Positions 16,464 to 25,320 of a DNA stretch of 64,000 bases are shown here, piece after piece; the stretch's first letter is position 1, and each line of letters starts with the position of its first letter. The notes below the pieces were generated by a model. The model made no database searches, had not been told where the DNA came from, and saw nothing but the letters and a program-made list of their open reading frames with translations. Made by a program: the position numbers and the translations under genes. The DNA comes from a bacterium D16-36 (lineage in GTDB: Bacteria > Bacillota > Clostridia > Lachnospirales > Lachnospiraceae), in NCBI GenBank assembly GCA_003611745.1, contig RAYF01000022.1:1-64000 (forward strand). Direction: 5' to 3'.

Positions 16464-18050
16464 TTATCCTATTTCTACCACTTTCGTAGCTATTTTTTCA
16501 CAGAACCTCACATCATGCTCCACAACCAGCATGGTCGGTTTCCTCTGCAGTAAAAGTTTCTCTATCTGCATTCTTGAAAATACATCGATATAGTTTAGAG
16601 GCTCATCCCAGATATACAGATGTGCCTGCGTCAACAGACTAGCGGCAACCAGCACCTTTTTCTTCTGCCCCTCAGAAAAATCCTCCATCTCTTTTGCAAA
16701 CTGTACCCTCTCCATGCCCAGTTGGCGAAGGATAGCTTTAAATAAACTCTGCTCCAGATTTCTTTCCTGACAGAAATTTTCCAGCCCGCCTTTTAGAAAA
16801 GATGTGTCCTGATTAATATACGAAATTATCAACCCGCCAGCCACTTCAAGCATCCCTGTTTCCTCCATCATGTTATTACTATTGCCATCGCAGCCACCCG
16901 GGCTGTGCGACAATACTGCCTTTAAAAAGCTTGATTTGCCGCAGCCGTTTTCCCCCCGCAGAAACAGCCGCTCCCCCTGCCGCAGTTCCAGATTAAAATT
17001 CTGGAAAACTTCATACCGGCCGCCGGACGGGTGCCCACACATTTTTGCAGAAGAGCCCTGTTTGGTATTGTCCCTGTATACAATGCCATATCCTCTGGCA
17101 GAAATAAGTACCTCCTTGTGATGTTTTAATGGCATCATTTTTAATTCTGCCGGATTTTCTATATCCTTCAAAAGCCCTTCCTTCTGTGCTATTTCATCAT
17201 CAATTCTCTTTTCTAACTGTTTGACACGGCTCTGCATTTTCTTTGTCTTGGCACCAATATAAGGCCTGCTGCCATTGCCGCGCTCGTGTTCTTTGATTGG
17301 ATCATAGCCAATCTTTGACCCTTCACTTTTATCTGCCCAGCTTCTGCACCTTGCTGCTGCCTTCTCTAATTTTCTGATTTCACTCTTATGTTTTTCATTT
17401 TCATCGCGGTGAAAATGGTCCAGACGCTCCTTATTTGTCCACCAAGAAGAAAAATTTCCAACCTGTACCTCAATAGAATGGCGGTTTAACACCAATACAT
17501 GGTCTACACAGGCGTCCAGTAAATCGCGGTCGTGGGAAACCAGAATGAAACCCTTTTTCTGTCCCAGATATTCCTTTACAATTTCTCTTGATTTCTGATC
17601 CAAATGATTCGTCGGCTCATCAATCAGCAGAAAATAATTATCACCGGAAAAAAGAACAGCCAGCAGCACCTTTGTGCGTTCCCCATGGCTCAATGTGCCA
17701 AAAGGGCGGTATAAGATATCCGCATCAAGGTGCAGTTTTTCTAACTCGCAAATCACTCGCCAAATCTCACAATCTGCCCTGAGTTCGTATAAAAAATCAC
17801 CGGCACACTGAAGCATCTGCTTCTTCGTTATCTGATAAGGAAAATACTCAAATACTGCCGGGGTACTGATTACTCCCCGATACTCATATTTTCCCAGCAG
17901 AAGATTTAGAAATGTTGTCTTCCCCTTTCCATTTCTCCCGATAAATCCCAGTTTCCAATCCGTGTCAATTGCAAAAGAAACATCCTCAAATATATTGTCA
18001 AAACTGCCCTCATAACAAAATGTTAGGTTCGATACATTTATTCTTGCCAT
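16464..18050 (-). CDS. ABC-F ATPase, Lsa/Vga-like ribosome protection type
   Basis: A 528-residue cytosolic protein with two ABC ATPase domains and no membrane part. Walker A motifs are GRNGKGKTTFLN (near residue 40) and GENGCGKSSFLK, signatures are LSHGERTK and FSEGQKKK, and Walker B/H-loop motifs are LLIDEPTNHLD and IWDEPLNYID. The long charged inter-domain linker (about residues 215-305) is the part that reaches the ribosomal P/E site. The DTDWKLGFIGRNG opening is typical of Lsa-type antibiotic-resistance ABC-F proteins (lincosamide, pleuromutilin, streptogramin A), but substrate cannot be deduced. GGAGGA precedes the ATG at 18050, which was preferred to the upstream ATG at 18065. A copy of the terminator-like repeat lies 30 bp upstream. 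Confidence 0.9.
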   Translation of the reverse strand: MARINVSNLTFCYEGSFDNIFEDVSFAIDTDWKLGFIGRNGKGKTTFLNLLLGKYEYRGVISTPAVFEYFPYQITKKQMLQCAGDFLYELRADCEIWRVICELEKLHLDADILYRPFGTLSHGERTKVLLAVLFSGDNYFLLIDEPTNHLDQKSREIVKEYLGQKKGFILVSHDRDLLDACVDHVLVLNRHSIEVQVGNFSSWWTNKERLDHFHRDENEKHKSEIRKLEKAAARCRSWADKSEGSKIGYDPIKEHERGNGSRPYIGAKTKKMQSRVKQLEKRIDDEIAQKEGLLKDIENPAELKMMPLKHHKEVLISARGYGIVYRDNTKQGSSAKMCGHPSGGRYEVFQNFNLELRQGERLFLRGENGCGKSSFLKAVLSHSPGGCDGNSNNMMEETGMLEVAGGLIISYINQDTSFLKGGLENFCQERNLEQSLFKAILRQLGMERVQFAKEMEDFSEGQKKKVLVAASLLTQAHLYIWDEPLNYIDVFSRMQIEKLLLQRKPTMLVVEHDVRFCEKIATKVVEIG

Positions 18051-18079
18051 ACACATCTCCTCCATTCATAGAAATCATA

Positions 18080-18189
18080 GAAAAGGGCACAGACTTCGCT
18101 TGTGCCCTAGCAAAAATGCTAAAGAACTAGAGTTCTTTGCATTTATTGTTGGTGCACCGCCACACACCGAGAACTTTCCTAATATATAG
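18080..18189 (-). repeat. Dispersed terminator-like repeat, copy B
   Basis: A full-length copy: AAAAGGGCACAGACTTCGCT...TGTGCCCTAGCA, then an AAAGAACT/AGTTCTTT hairpin, GGTGCACC, CCACACACCGAGAACTTTCC and an AT-rich tail. It is nearly identical to 55328-55438. On the minus strand the GGGCACA/TGTGCCC stem followed by TTTT lies 30 bp before the ABC-F start, so it could end or attenuate transcription entering that gene. Confidence 0.8.
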
Positions 18190-18632
18190 AAAAGGGCACA
18201 GGCTCCATGCCCAAACAAAAAAGAACCATCTGCTGCCAAATGATTCTAAAATCCGTTTCTATTCCCATAAATGGTAATAAAACCCCTTTTAAAAAAACAA
18301 AAAAGCTACAAAACTTTTCTGCATATATTGCTTTCCATAAAAAAGGCATGGGAATACAATCCACTTTTGGCAGCATAAATAGAAAAGCTTACCATCTGCG
18401 CTGACACAGAGAGAACTTTCCTAAATATTGAATATACTGTTTCAAAAGCAGATTATCTCCTCATGCTATCACCCCTTCACACATACTCAGCAGGGTATAC
18501 CTGCTGTACAACTTTTAATTGTCCCTATTATAGAATTTTCCTGCTGCTTTGTCAAATATTAAATCTTTTAACATGATAAATCTATAAATACAGACATACC
18601 GCTTTGCCTGTTGTTTCACAGAGATAAAATTA
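18190..18632. other. Gene-free region with a degenerate palindrome
   Basis: No gene is supported. CTGCTGCCAAA near 18228 and TTTGGCAGCA near 18365, together with ATTCCCAT near 18260 and ATGGGAAT near 18348, form a degenerate palindrome of about 145 bp. A fragment of the terminator-like repeat (AGAGAACTTTCCTAA) follows near 18410. Confidence 0.45.
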
Positions 18633-19233
18633 TCATTTATCCTTAATAAGCTTTCTAATTTCCGGAATATCCAACATCTTTGCATCTGAATAAAATATAT
18701 AGTAGTTCTCGCTATGCAAATCACGCTGATGAAATTCCATTGCAACTTCATTATCCTTTAGCCACAGATTTGCATCACAACTCCTGTCTCCCGGATCATC
18801 TTCTACAAACTCTGTTCTTCCACGCCGCTCACGAGAAAGGGGACTCTCCATAAACATAACGCAGCCCACCTCATATGTTCCTTTAGCTCTTTCTATTACA
18901 TCCCCCCCCTCCTCCTGCAAACACATCAATCAATTCAGGCAGTTCCTCAACATTAATTGTCCCATTAAATCCCCCAAACTCCAATCTCCAGAATTTCCAA
19001 CTGTGCTCGGTAATCGTCCCATCTACAATCACATTCCGGGATTCTATTTTGTTTCCATCCTAATCCATCCCTTCACACATTTTGGACAGGTGAACTTGCC
19101 CATAACCTCCAACAAAATGCATCCCATCCGAATGGAGCCACTTCCGAAACATTATAAAAACAGTTACGCATACCGCCAAGCATAACACCAGAACCACAAG
19201 CACAGTTATTTTTTTCTTCCCTATTTTTTTCAT
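18633..19233 (-). pseudogene. Broken gene for a membrane-anchored hypothetical protein
   Basis: Reading from an ATG at 19233, the product begins with a Lys-rich start and a hydrophobic helix (VLVVLVLCLAVCVTVFI), then continues for about 55 residues to an in-frame TAG at 19060-19062. The same frame then reads on sensibly to an eight-G tract at 18902-18909, after which the protein continues in the next frame for about 90 residues to 18633 (ending KLIKDK). So there are two lesions, a stop codon and a one-base shift in a homopolymer. The family is not recognised. The intact form would be a roughly 200-residue surface-exposed protein. Confidence 0.7.
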
Positions 19234-19259
19234 ATTGATTCACCATTATTTTAAAAAGT

Positions 19260-19361
19260 TATAGTAAACGACAACTCTTTTTGTACTTAATCATTCTGTA
19301 AATATTGTAAAATCCACGCCTTTCAGATAGTTAAGTACAAAAAATAATGTCGTTTACTATA
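19260..19361. mobile_element. MITE-like element of about 100 bp
   Basis: The ends are inverted repeats: TATAGTAAACGACA... followed by TTTTTGTACTTAA on the left, and TTAAGTACAAAAA...TGTCGTTTACTATA on the right, about 30 bp each with few mismatches. There is no coding capacity. It sits between the broken gene and the anti-sigma gene. No clear target-site duplication was found. Confidence 0.6.
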
Positions 19362-19551
19362 TAATACTATGCATATTGACTAATTTGTATTAAGATCAGC
19401 TCTCGGAACACGTATAGAAATATTTTCTCCAATTGCCTTAAGAGTAAATCTCCCCATAGAATACTATCATGTATTCTATTTACCGTCAACGTAATTCGGC
19501 ATCTTTAGCCCAGCATCTATTCGACACATTTCGGCATTATTATCTTGAATA
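19362..19551. other. Gene-free sequence downstream of the anti-sigma gene
   Basis: No gene is supported. A 25-codon minus-strand stretch (ending IRVPRADLNTN before a stop near 19381) reads like the C terminus of some protein, but it has no upstream open frame. A small AGAATAC/GTATTCT hairpin lies near 19457. Confidence 0.3.
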
Positions 19552-20556
19552 TTATTTTTTATCCAGATAGTAAACCTCGCCGAGTTTCCGCACCCCAATG
19601 ACCTGGCTCACATCAATCGGCCTCTCCGGCCTTAAAATCGTGTCCTTTTTCCCACGGCCTCCAGAAAGGCTTGCAGAAACCTCTGTCCCATCCTTTAAAA
19701 TGACATGAAGCTTCCGCTGCTCTTCGGAGAGCTTCGTCATGCCCATTTCCTTAAATAGATACCTATCGACATAAATTCCAAGCGGATGGATATCAGCCAC
19801 GCTGTTTTTGTCCATCTCTACTTTGACGCTTTCACTTCCAGTATCACAGCATATGTCCGCAACATACCTGCCGTCAGATGCCTTTAATATTTTTCCGTCC
19901 TTCAAATCTTTTGCACTCTCGGCCCTGAACTGACGAACTGTGCCATCTTCGTTAAGCTCCGCATAAGCTAAATCATACAGTTCAACATGAAAAACCTGCT
20001 GCCTGTCGGCAATATCCCCACCGTCTGTCATCATCCAGACAGCATAATATAAGATATCCCCCTCCCTTTTCAACACATACCCATCCATGACAGAAGCAGT
20101 CTCCTGCTTGTTCTCCATCTTCATATAGGCAAATGCCATATCATCTGCCATCCGAAAACCATCCTTCCCCTGTACCTTAAACACAATATAGGAGCCAAAA
20201 TTATCCGACAATGCCTGTACAGGTTTAATCCTGATATTCTGAAAAGTTGATTTTTCATTTTTAACCTTTACTTTGCTGCTGATTTCATCAATAACCTTAA
20301 CATCTGCATCTCCCTTCCATATGCCGGCAAACAGCTCACCGATTGAAATATGATTTGCCATCGCATATGCCGTGCCTGTGCCAGAAACCGCCAAAAGAAG
20401 AAATACCGCTGCTGCTGCAATTCTTTTTCGAAACTGCTTTCTCGAATGGTCCTCCCCGCCGCTGTACTCCTGTACCTTTTTATACGTCTCCTTCAATCTG
20501 CCTTCCACCAAATCAGAAATCTCCAAATCCCTTTTTAATACTTCAAAATTATGCAT
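19552..20556 (-). CDS. Anti-sigma factor-like membrane protein
   Basis: A 334-residue single-pass protein. The cytosolic N terminus (about residues 1-44, with ISDLVEGRLKETYKKV) would hold the sigma factor, a transmembrane helix lies at about 47-66, and the remaining 265 residues are extracytoplasmic, resembling the DUF4179 type of anti-sigma factor found in Clostridia. It is 12 bp downstream of an ECF-type sigma factor gene on the same strand, the standard arrangement for a regulator and its partner. What signal the outer domain detects is unknown. Confidence 0.85.
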   Translation of the reverse strand: MHNFEVLKRDLEISDLVEGRLKETYKKVQEYSGGEDHSRKQFRKRIAAAAVFLLLAVSGTGTAYAMANHISIGELFAGIWKGDADVKVIDEISSKVKVKNEKSTFQNIRIKPVQALSDNFGSYIVFKVQGKDGFRMADDMAFAYMKMENKQETASVMDGYVLKREGDILYYAVWMMTDGGDIADRQQVFHVELYDLAYAELNEDGTVRQFRAESAKDLKDGKILKASDGRYVADICCDTGSESVKVEMDKNSVADIHPLGIYVDRYLFKEMGMTKLSEEQRKLHVILKDGTEVSASLSGGRGKKDTILRPERPIDVSQVIGVRKLGEVYYLDKK

Positions 20557-20568
20557 ATAGCATCCCTC

Positions 20569-21096
20569 CTAAATCCCATTTTGCCCGTTACATGTGCTGG
20601 AATGAAGCCAGCTGAAACTGCATGACAACTTTTTCCTTCCCCTGCTTAAACGGCTTGCAACTGTATTTTCATTCATATCCAATATCCCTGCAATCTCTTT
20701 TGCCGTATATCCCTCCCCATAGTGCAAGACAAATAAAATCCGATCCTTTTCCGGAAGCTCTGACAGCATATCCATAAATTCCAGATTTGCAAAAGATTCA
20801 TCCTCAGAAGATTCCTCCGCCATCTCTTCTGTCAGACAATACATATTCCTTTTTTTGATAAGCAACTTACATTGATTAATCAAAATACGAATCAGCCATG
20901 TCTTAAAATACTCTGGCCTCCGAAGCTCCTTAATATGCTCAAACGCCGCCAGTACCGTTTCTGACATGGCATCTGCAACATCCTCCTCGTTCCGAAGATA
21001 ACTCTTCGCCACTTTGTACATTGCCATTTTATTTTCTTCCATCAACTTCACAAATGCATCCGCATCCCCCTTCTTTGCCCGATAGGCAAGCCACAT
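20569..21096 (-). CDS. ECF-type RNA polymerase sigma factor
   Basis: A 175-residue sigma-70 family protein of the extracytoplasmic-function group. Region 2 (residues about 10-75) carries the core-binding segment NEEDVADAMSETVLAAFEHI and a promoter-melting motif, and region 4 (about 110-160) has YTAKEIAGILDMNENTVASRLSRGR, the helix-turn-helix that reads the -35 element. I chose the ATG at 21096 because AAAGGAGGG lies six bases upstream. The open frame runs further but without a site. It is probably autoregulated with the anti-sigma gene. Confidence 0.92.
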   Translation of the reverse strand: MWLAYRAKKGDADAFVKLMEENKMAMYKVAKSYLRNEEDVADAMSETVLAAFEHIKELRRPEYFKTWLIRILINQCKLLIKKRNMYCLTEEMAEESSEDESFANLEFMDMLSELPEKDRILFVLHYGEGYTAKEIAGILDMNENTVASRLSRGRKKLSCSFSWLHSSTCNGQNGI

Positions 21097-21482
21097 CTCA
21101 CTCCCTCCTTTCTCTTTCCGCACCTCTCTACCTGTGCGCCTTCTATATATTAGATAAAATATACAGCTGATTTCTTGCACAAAAATCCTTTCATTAGTTT
21201 TTTACAAAAATCATTTATGGTAAAAAACAAGACCGGCCATACGTCCATTACCCTCATTAGAACAAATTTGCAAGTTGCCGTCAAGCACCAGTCAAGTCCG
21301 TCGAAAACCTAATGAACTGCATGTATCAATCATTTCATCTATAGCCAACACATTTAAAGCACATCCCGGGCAAGGAGCATGACAGGCAACAAAGCAGAGC
21401 GAAACACATTTAATGGAGAGAAAATAAGAAAGCTTTTACCACTTAAAATGACATCTGGAGTATTATCATCTTAACTGGGTGC
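21097..21482. other. Gene-free upstream region of the sigma factor gene
   Basis: No gene is supported. The region should hold the autoregulated promoter of the sigma/anti-sigma operon, but I cannot identify an ECF-type -35/-10 pair with confidence. Confidence 0.3.
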
Positions 21483-21525
21483 AAAAAAGACGCATGGTTC
21501 ACAAATTTATATTCCATGCGTCTTT
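21483..21525 (-). terminator. Terminator behind the Rpn-like remnant
   Basis: A perfect 12-bp stem (AAAGACGCATGG / CCATGCGTCTTT) is followed on the minus strand by TTTTTTGC. It lies 34 bp downstream of the Rpn-like gene. Confidence 0.8.
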
Positions 21526-21558
21526 ATGCTGTTTTACTGATATTGAATTTTTTATTAC

Positions 21559-22077
21559 TTATGCCAACTGCATAACCTCAATTTCCAATTTTTTTAATTC
21601 GTCCATTGATAGTATTGGTACATAGCATGCAACTTTTTCAAGCGGTTCTTTGTTCATAATCATTCTTGTTGCTGTATTTTTCGCTTCTCTAAGGGTAGCA
21701 TTATCATCAATATCCTTTGCATATGCCTCCAAAACCTGCTCATCATCAAACAATGTCATCATAATGTCTACAACCTCCTGTTCTTTACTTTCGAAATATT
21801 CTTTTAAAACGTTTCGATTTTTGCAAATACAGATTGTTTCTGTTACCGCTTTCTTTGTTTGCCCATGTCTCTTTCTCTGCTCATTATACACTTTACAAAA
21901 AGTAATATACTGTCCGATTATGTTGTCCCCATCCTCTTGATAAAGTACCTTAACTTCTGCGTCTACCGCTATCTTTTCACCGTCAAAAAAGTCCTTTGAA
22001 AGCGATATGGTGTCAGGCGGATTTTTCGGTTTTTCACCCGTAAATATCACATACAGTTCAGGTTTTGGCATATTCAC
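21559..22077 (-). pseudogene. Truncated Rpn-family PD-(D/E)XK nuclease
   Basis: The 172-residue frame begins PKPELYVIFTG and continues NIIGQYITFCKVYNEQ, TKKAVTETICICKNRNVL and VDIMMTLFDDEQ. This is the C-terminal half of Rpn-type (recombination-promoting nuclease/transposase-like) proteins, which are normally about 280-310 residues. The N-terminal half, which carries the PD-(D/E)XK catalytic residues, is missing. Upstream sequence has stops and no homologous reading. There is no clear ribosome binding site. It is best read as a dead remnant of a multicopy mobile gene family. Confidence 0.75.
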
Positions 22078-22752
22078 TTTTTTAGAACCATACAGATTTT
22101 ACTTGGTACGCTTGAAAAAATCGTGATATGTCTGTAGAAGATATAATAAAACTTACTCCTGCTATATTTCGATTATAATATCTGTCTTTAAAATAAATTT
22201 CACGTTAAATTTCTTCTTCCCTCCGCTTCGTCCTTCCCTGTTGCTTGTTAGTTATCCCTTGGATAGCTTGGCTCTCCTTCTGAAGCTCCCTCTCAAGATT
22301 TTTCCTGTTATAACTGATTACCTTGGCATATACTATTCTGTGGCGGTCTTGGTCTGCCAGATTCTTGGCATGGAGCTTCCAAACCTAGACATGCATCATG
22401 ATAAGGATGTGACAGGGCAATGTGGTAAATTGGCAGTGTCTGGACCCACAAACAGGCTGGATGCCATTGTGAGAAAACACTACAAATTTTCCAGCAACAA
22501 AGAGGGGAGTTCCAGAGGATGAGGTATTGAAGATGGCGAAGGGAAAGAAAGGAAATTTTTATGCTATATTTGCAAAAAGAAATAACGGAGTGGTATAATA
22601 AATCATTATGAAATTTATTTAAGAAGGGAAATACATAAACCCTTACCAGTGTATAATCCATACAAAAGAAACTCATTTTACTGATGCGCAGAGCGCATTG
22701 CAAAAGGCTCTGGTTGAAGAGATTGAAAGAAAATATCATGGAGGGTGTTTAG
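22078..22752. other. Gene-free accessory sequence
   Basis: I could not support a gene. A 93-codon plus-strand frame (22241-22522) has no ribosome binding site and no recognisable motif. Just before the GNAT gene, a plus-strand stretch at about 22630-22740 can be read as QCIIHTKETHFTDAQSALQ and onward. This looks protein-like and may be the tail of a lost accessory gene. The segment borders the Rpn remnant, consistent with debris of past insertions. Confidence 0.4.
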
Positions 22753-23289
22753 GTGATAACTATAGAAACGAATAGATTACTCTTGAGAAATTATAGAGTG
22801 ACAGATTTTGAAGATATTATAAAATATTTTTCTGATGAAGAAGTTAGCAAATTCGAAGATTTTTATCCAATGTCAGAAGAACAGGTGAGGAACATTATTA
22901 CTGAATGGCAGGATATGGATAACCGCCTTGTTGCTGAATTAAAATCAAAGCAAAACGTTATAGGAAGTGTTGGATACTGGTTAGATGATGACGGACATTA
23001 TTGTATAGATTATGATTTCAATCCTAAATATTGCGGACAGGGTTATGCCACAGAAGCAAGCAATGCACTTGTTCATTATCTATTTGAGTTAGTGGGTATT
23101 AGTGCAATCTATGGAGATTGTGATGTGCAGAATGTATCATCATGGAAACTTTTAGAAAGACTAGGGTTTCAACGCATTAATAAGCTTGATAATCAATCAT
23201 ATAAAAATGATAAATTGGGCAATCCAATATTAATTAGTACGTATTTATATGGATTAGATAAAACCCAATTTAATAAGCAAGTTAAATAG
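22753..23289 (+). CDS. GNAT-family N-acetyltransferase
   Basis: A 178-residue acetyltransferase of the RimJ/RimL-like GNAT branch. It opens ITIETNRLLLRNY, the usual start of these enzymes. The acetyl-CoA loop is NPKYCGQGYATEA near residue 100, and VQNVSSWKLLERLGF near residue 137 is the conserved C-terminal motif. The substrate (a protein N terminus or a small amine) cannot be told. The start is a GTG preceded by GGAGGG. The gene is lower in GC than its neighbours and borders decayed accessory DNA, which suggests acquisition. Confidence 0.88.
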   Translation: MITIETNRLLLRNYRVTDFEDIIKYFSDEEVSKFEDFYPMSEEQVRNIITEWQDMDNRLVAELKSKQNVIGSVGYWLDDDGHYCIDYDFNPKYCGQGYATEASNALVHYLFELVGISAIYGDCDVQNVSSWKLLERLGFQRINKLDNQSYKNDKLGNPILISTYLYGLDKTQFNKQVK

Positions 23290-23389
23290 CCTCGTAGCAA
23301 TATTACCTATTTTCGTGTATACTATTTCTAAAATCTGCCCTTCAAAAGCATACTACCTATACTTTAGCCATAAATCTGGAGGTAACGGC

Positions 23390-24217
23390 ATGAAAGAACT
23401 CTATATTAAAAATAAGAATAATGATTACCAAAAATTTGAAGTTTTGAAAACAAACAGAAATAAAAGATACAAATATAATGAATTTCTGGTAGAAGGTGTG
23501 CGAAGCCTAAAAGAAGCCGCCAGAAATAACTGGAATATTAAGTCTTTCATATATGACAAAAACAACTTGTCAGACTGGGCAAGGGACATGATTTCATCCG
23601 TAAAAACGGAAACAAACTTCTGCCTTGCCCCAAAACTTCTGGCAGAATTAAGCGGCAAAGAAGATACTTCGGAATTAATGGCAGTGATTGAAATGCGTAA
23701 TGACTGCCTTTGGCATGTACCATTATCCAATAATCCATTTATTGTCTTATTTGACCGCCCATCCAATAAAGGAAACCTTGGAACGATGATACGCTCCTGT
23801 GACGCACTGGGCGCTGACCTGCTGATTATTACCGGGCATGCTGTAGATTTGTACGAGCCGGATGTTGTGGTATCTGCCATGGGCTCCTTTTTTAAACTGC
23901 CAGTCATCAGGATAACCGATAATACTATGTTATATGAATATACCAATAAATTAAAACAACAATATCCAGACTTTACCATCGTGGGAACTACCGCACATAA
24001 GGAACACCCCATTTATAACGAAGACCTGACGGTTCCCGTCATGCTGATGATGGGAAATGAAACAATGGGGCTAAACAAAGCATTTAAAGAATACTGTGAT
24101 ATTCTATGCACCATCCCTATGTCTGAGAATTCCTATGTGTCATCTTTTAATGTAAGCTGTGCCGCTTCCATCCTAATGTATGAAATTACACGGCAAAGGG
24201 CACTAGAGCGTGTTTGA
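23390..24217 (+). CDS. SpoU/TrmH-family RNA 2'-O-methyltransferase
   Basis: A 275-residue SPOUT enzyme. The N-terminal substrate-binding domain contains NEFLVEGVRSLKEA, and the knotted SAM-binding domain has the three family motifs: NKGNLGTMIRSCDALGAD near residue 130, MLMMGNETMGL near residue 220, and IPMSENSYVSSFNVSCAASI near residue 243. It should methylate a ribose in rRNA or tRNA, but the target position is unknown. GGAGGT lies upstream of the chosen ATG. The last codons and stop are formed by the left arm of the palindrome at 24203-24243. Confidence 0.92.
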   Translation: MKELYIKNKNNDYQKFEVLKTNRNKRYKYNEFLVEGVRSLKEAARNNWNIKSFIYDKNNLSDWARDMISSVKTETNFCLAPKLLAELSGKEDTSELMAVIEMRNDCLWHVPLSNNPFIVLFDRPSNKGNLGTMIRSCDALGADLLIITGHAVDLYEPDVVVSAMGSFFKLPVIRITDNTMLYEYTNKLKQQYPDFTIVGTTAHKEHPIYNEDLTVPVMLMMGNETMGLNKAFKEYCDILCTIPMSENSYVSSFNVSCAASILMYEITRQRALERV

Positions 24218-24243
24218 AAATTCATTTTTCAAACACGCTCTAG
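24203..24243. repeat. Perfect 18-bp inverted repeat at a gene 3' end
   Basis: CTAGAGCGTGTTTGAAAA (24203-24220) and its exact complement (24226-24243) are separated by five bases. It overlaps the last codons of the SpoU methyltransferase and could act as a bidirectional terminator with the SprA-like gene that converges on it. Single arms of the same sequence occur at 48033-48050 and, diverged, at 49665-49682. Confidence 0.75.
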
Positions 24244-24255
24244 TATAAATATGCC

Positions 24256-24717
24256 CTAAACATCCAGATTAAGATTTTTTCCCGCTACGACAGAAGAATC
24301 CGCAATCTTAAAGCCCTTTGCATACGGATTCTCTTCGTTGTATTTAATCTGTGTCGTAGTCTCCCCGCCAGATACGTATGTCCTGCCGCATTCCGGGCAG
24401 GTTGCCGTCTGAAGGCTGACACTCGCCTGTACCACTTCCCCATTTTTACGGCTGGCTTCGTCGTAGGCATTGCTCACATGCTCCTGCTCGTGGGACATAA
24501 CGGCAGAAGCCGATGCCTGAGGGGAAATATGCCCCGGCGCCTTAAAGGACACCATCTCATCCGATCCATCCTGATATTTTCGGTTCTTACAAGTTTCACA
24601 CTCAATCTTCCCACTTTGGGTCATCTGCCTGATTTCTCCATTGCCATAGCCCGCATCCCTCGCCTGTGAAACCGTCTGTACAGAAGCCCCCATATCCATT
24701 CCTACACCACCTGTCAT
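24256..24717 (-). CDS. SprA-like putative metalloprotease-related protein
   Basis: A 153-residue soluble protein. CETCKNRKYQDGSDE near residue 40 and CPECGRTYVSGG near residue 112 give two CxxC pairs, while SHEQEHVSNAYDEA near residue 77 supplies an HExxH motif. This combination is characteristic of the SprA-related (CJM1_0395-type) proteins, thought to be zinc proteins of unknown substrate. The second ATG (24717) was chosen because AGGAGGG is eight bases upstream; the first has a two-base gap. It is monocistronic. Confidence 0.82.
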   Translation of the reverse strand: MTGGVGMDMGASVQTVSQARDAGYGNGEIRQMTQSGKIECETCKNRKYQDGSDEMVSFKAPGHISPQASASAVMSHEQEHVSNAYDEASRKNGEVVQASVSLQTATCPECGRTYVSGGETTTQIKYNEENPYAKGFKIADSSVVAGKNLNLDV

Positions 24718-24787
24718 AATCATATCCCTCCTATATGCAGTTATTTTCTATATAACATCATAATATGATGCCGATGTCAAGCAGTAA

Positions 24788-25213
24788 TTAACCGGGATGG
24801 GAATGATACCCTACGACAATTCCCAACAGCCGTATTAACTCCTGCGTATTTTCCCTGCCAAGCACCTGAAACATTCCCCGGTATTCCTGACTGATATAAT
24901 CCCGTTTCTCCTGCGCCTCTTTTCTTCCGGCCTCCGTAATGCGGACATTTACCCTCCGCTTATCCTCCTCATCCTTATACCGCCTGATTAACCCCTTCTT
25001 CTCCAGACTGTTTAAAATATCTGTCATCCTGCTCGGCACGACGTGAAGCCGCTCCGTAAGCATCCCTGCACTTATTTTATCTTCTACATCCGACAGATGG
25101 CGCAGGACACCATATTCCCCACGGATGCTGTCAAGAACCATCCTATTCATTTTCTGGTTAATCAGTTCCGCCAGTAAATTATATAACTCTTCTCCCTGAT
25201 TTTCTTCTAACAT
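24788..25213 (-). CDS. MarR-family transcriptional regulator
   Basis: A winged helix-turn-helix regulator of about 141 residues. The recognition region reads AGMLTERLHVVPSRMTDILNSLEKKGLI, followed by the beta-wing RYKDEEDKRRVNVRITEAG, the MarR signature. The open frame extends to 25285 (GTG), but that extension includes the AAGGAAC repeat at 25241-25267. The ATG at 25213 with CAGGGAG is more likely. Ligand and targets are unknown. The NUDIX gene lies just upstream on the same strand. Confidence 0.88.
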   Translation of the reverse strand: MLEENQGEELYNLLAELINQKMNRMVLDSIRGEYGVLRHLSDVEDKISAGMLTERLHVVPSRMTDILNSLEKKGLIRRYKDEEDKRRVNVRITEAGRKEAQEKRDYISQEYRGMFQVLGRENTQELIRLLGIVVGYHSHPG

Positions 25214-25240
25214 CTCAATTCTCCCTGCCGCTGCCCGCCC

Positions 25241-25267
25241 TAAGGAACCGTTCAAAAATAACTTTTT
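25241..25267. repeat. Single arm of the AGGAAC-ended palindrome family
   Basis: The plus-strand run TAAGGAACCGTTCAAAAATA followed by ACTTTT matches the right arm of 47825-47987 (read as TAAGGAACTGTCCAAAAATA then ACTTTT) with two differences. It lies between the MarR ATG and the NUDIX stop. Confidence 0.6.
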
Positions 25268-25320
25268 CCCTTTCGGTTTATCCACAAGTCAATGAATCGC
25301 TGAGCATTATGGAAGACGCC

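Noticed and set aside
22241-22522. A 93-codon plus-strand frame
   Set aside because: No Shine-Dalgarno sequence, no recognisable domain, and it lies in decayed accessory DNA.
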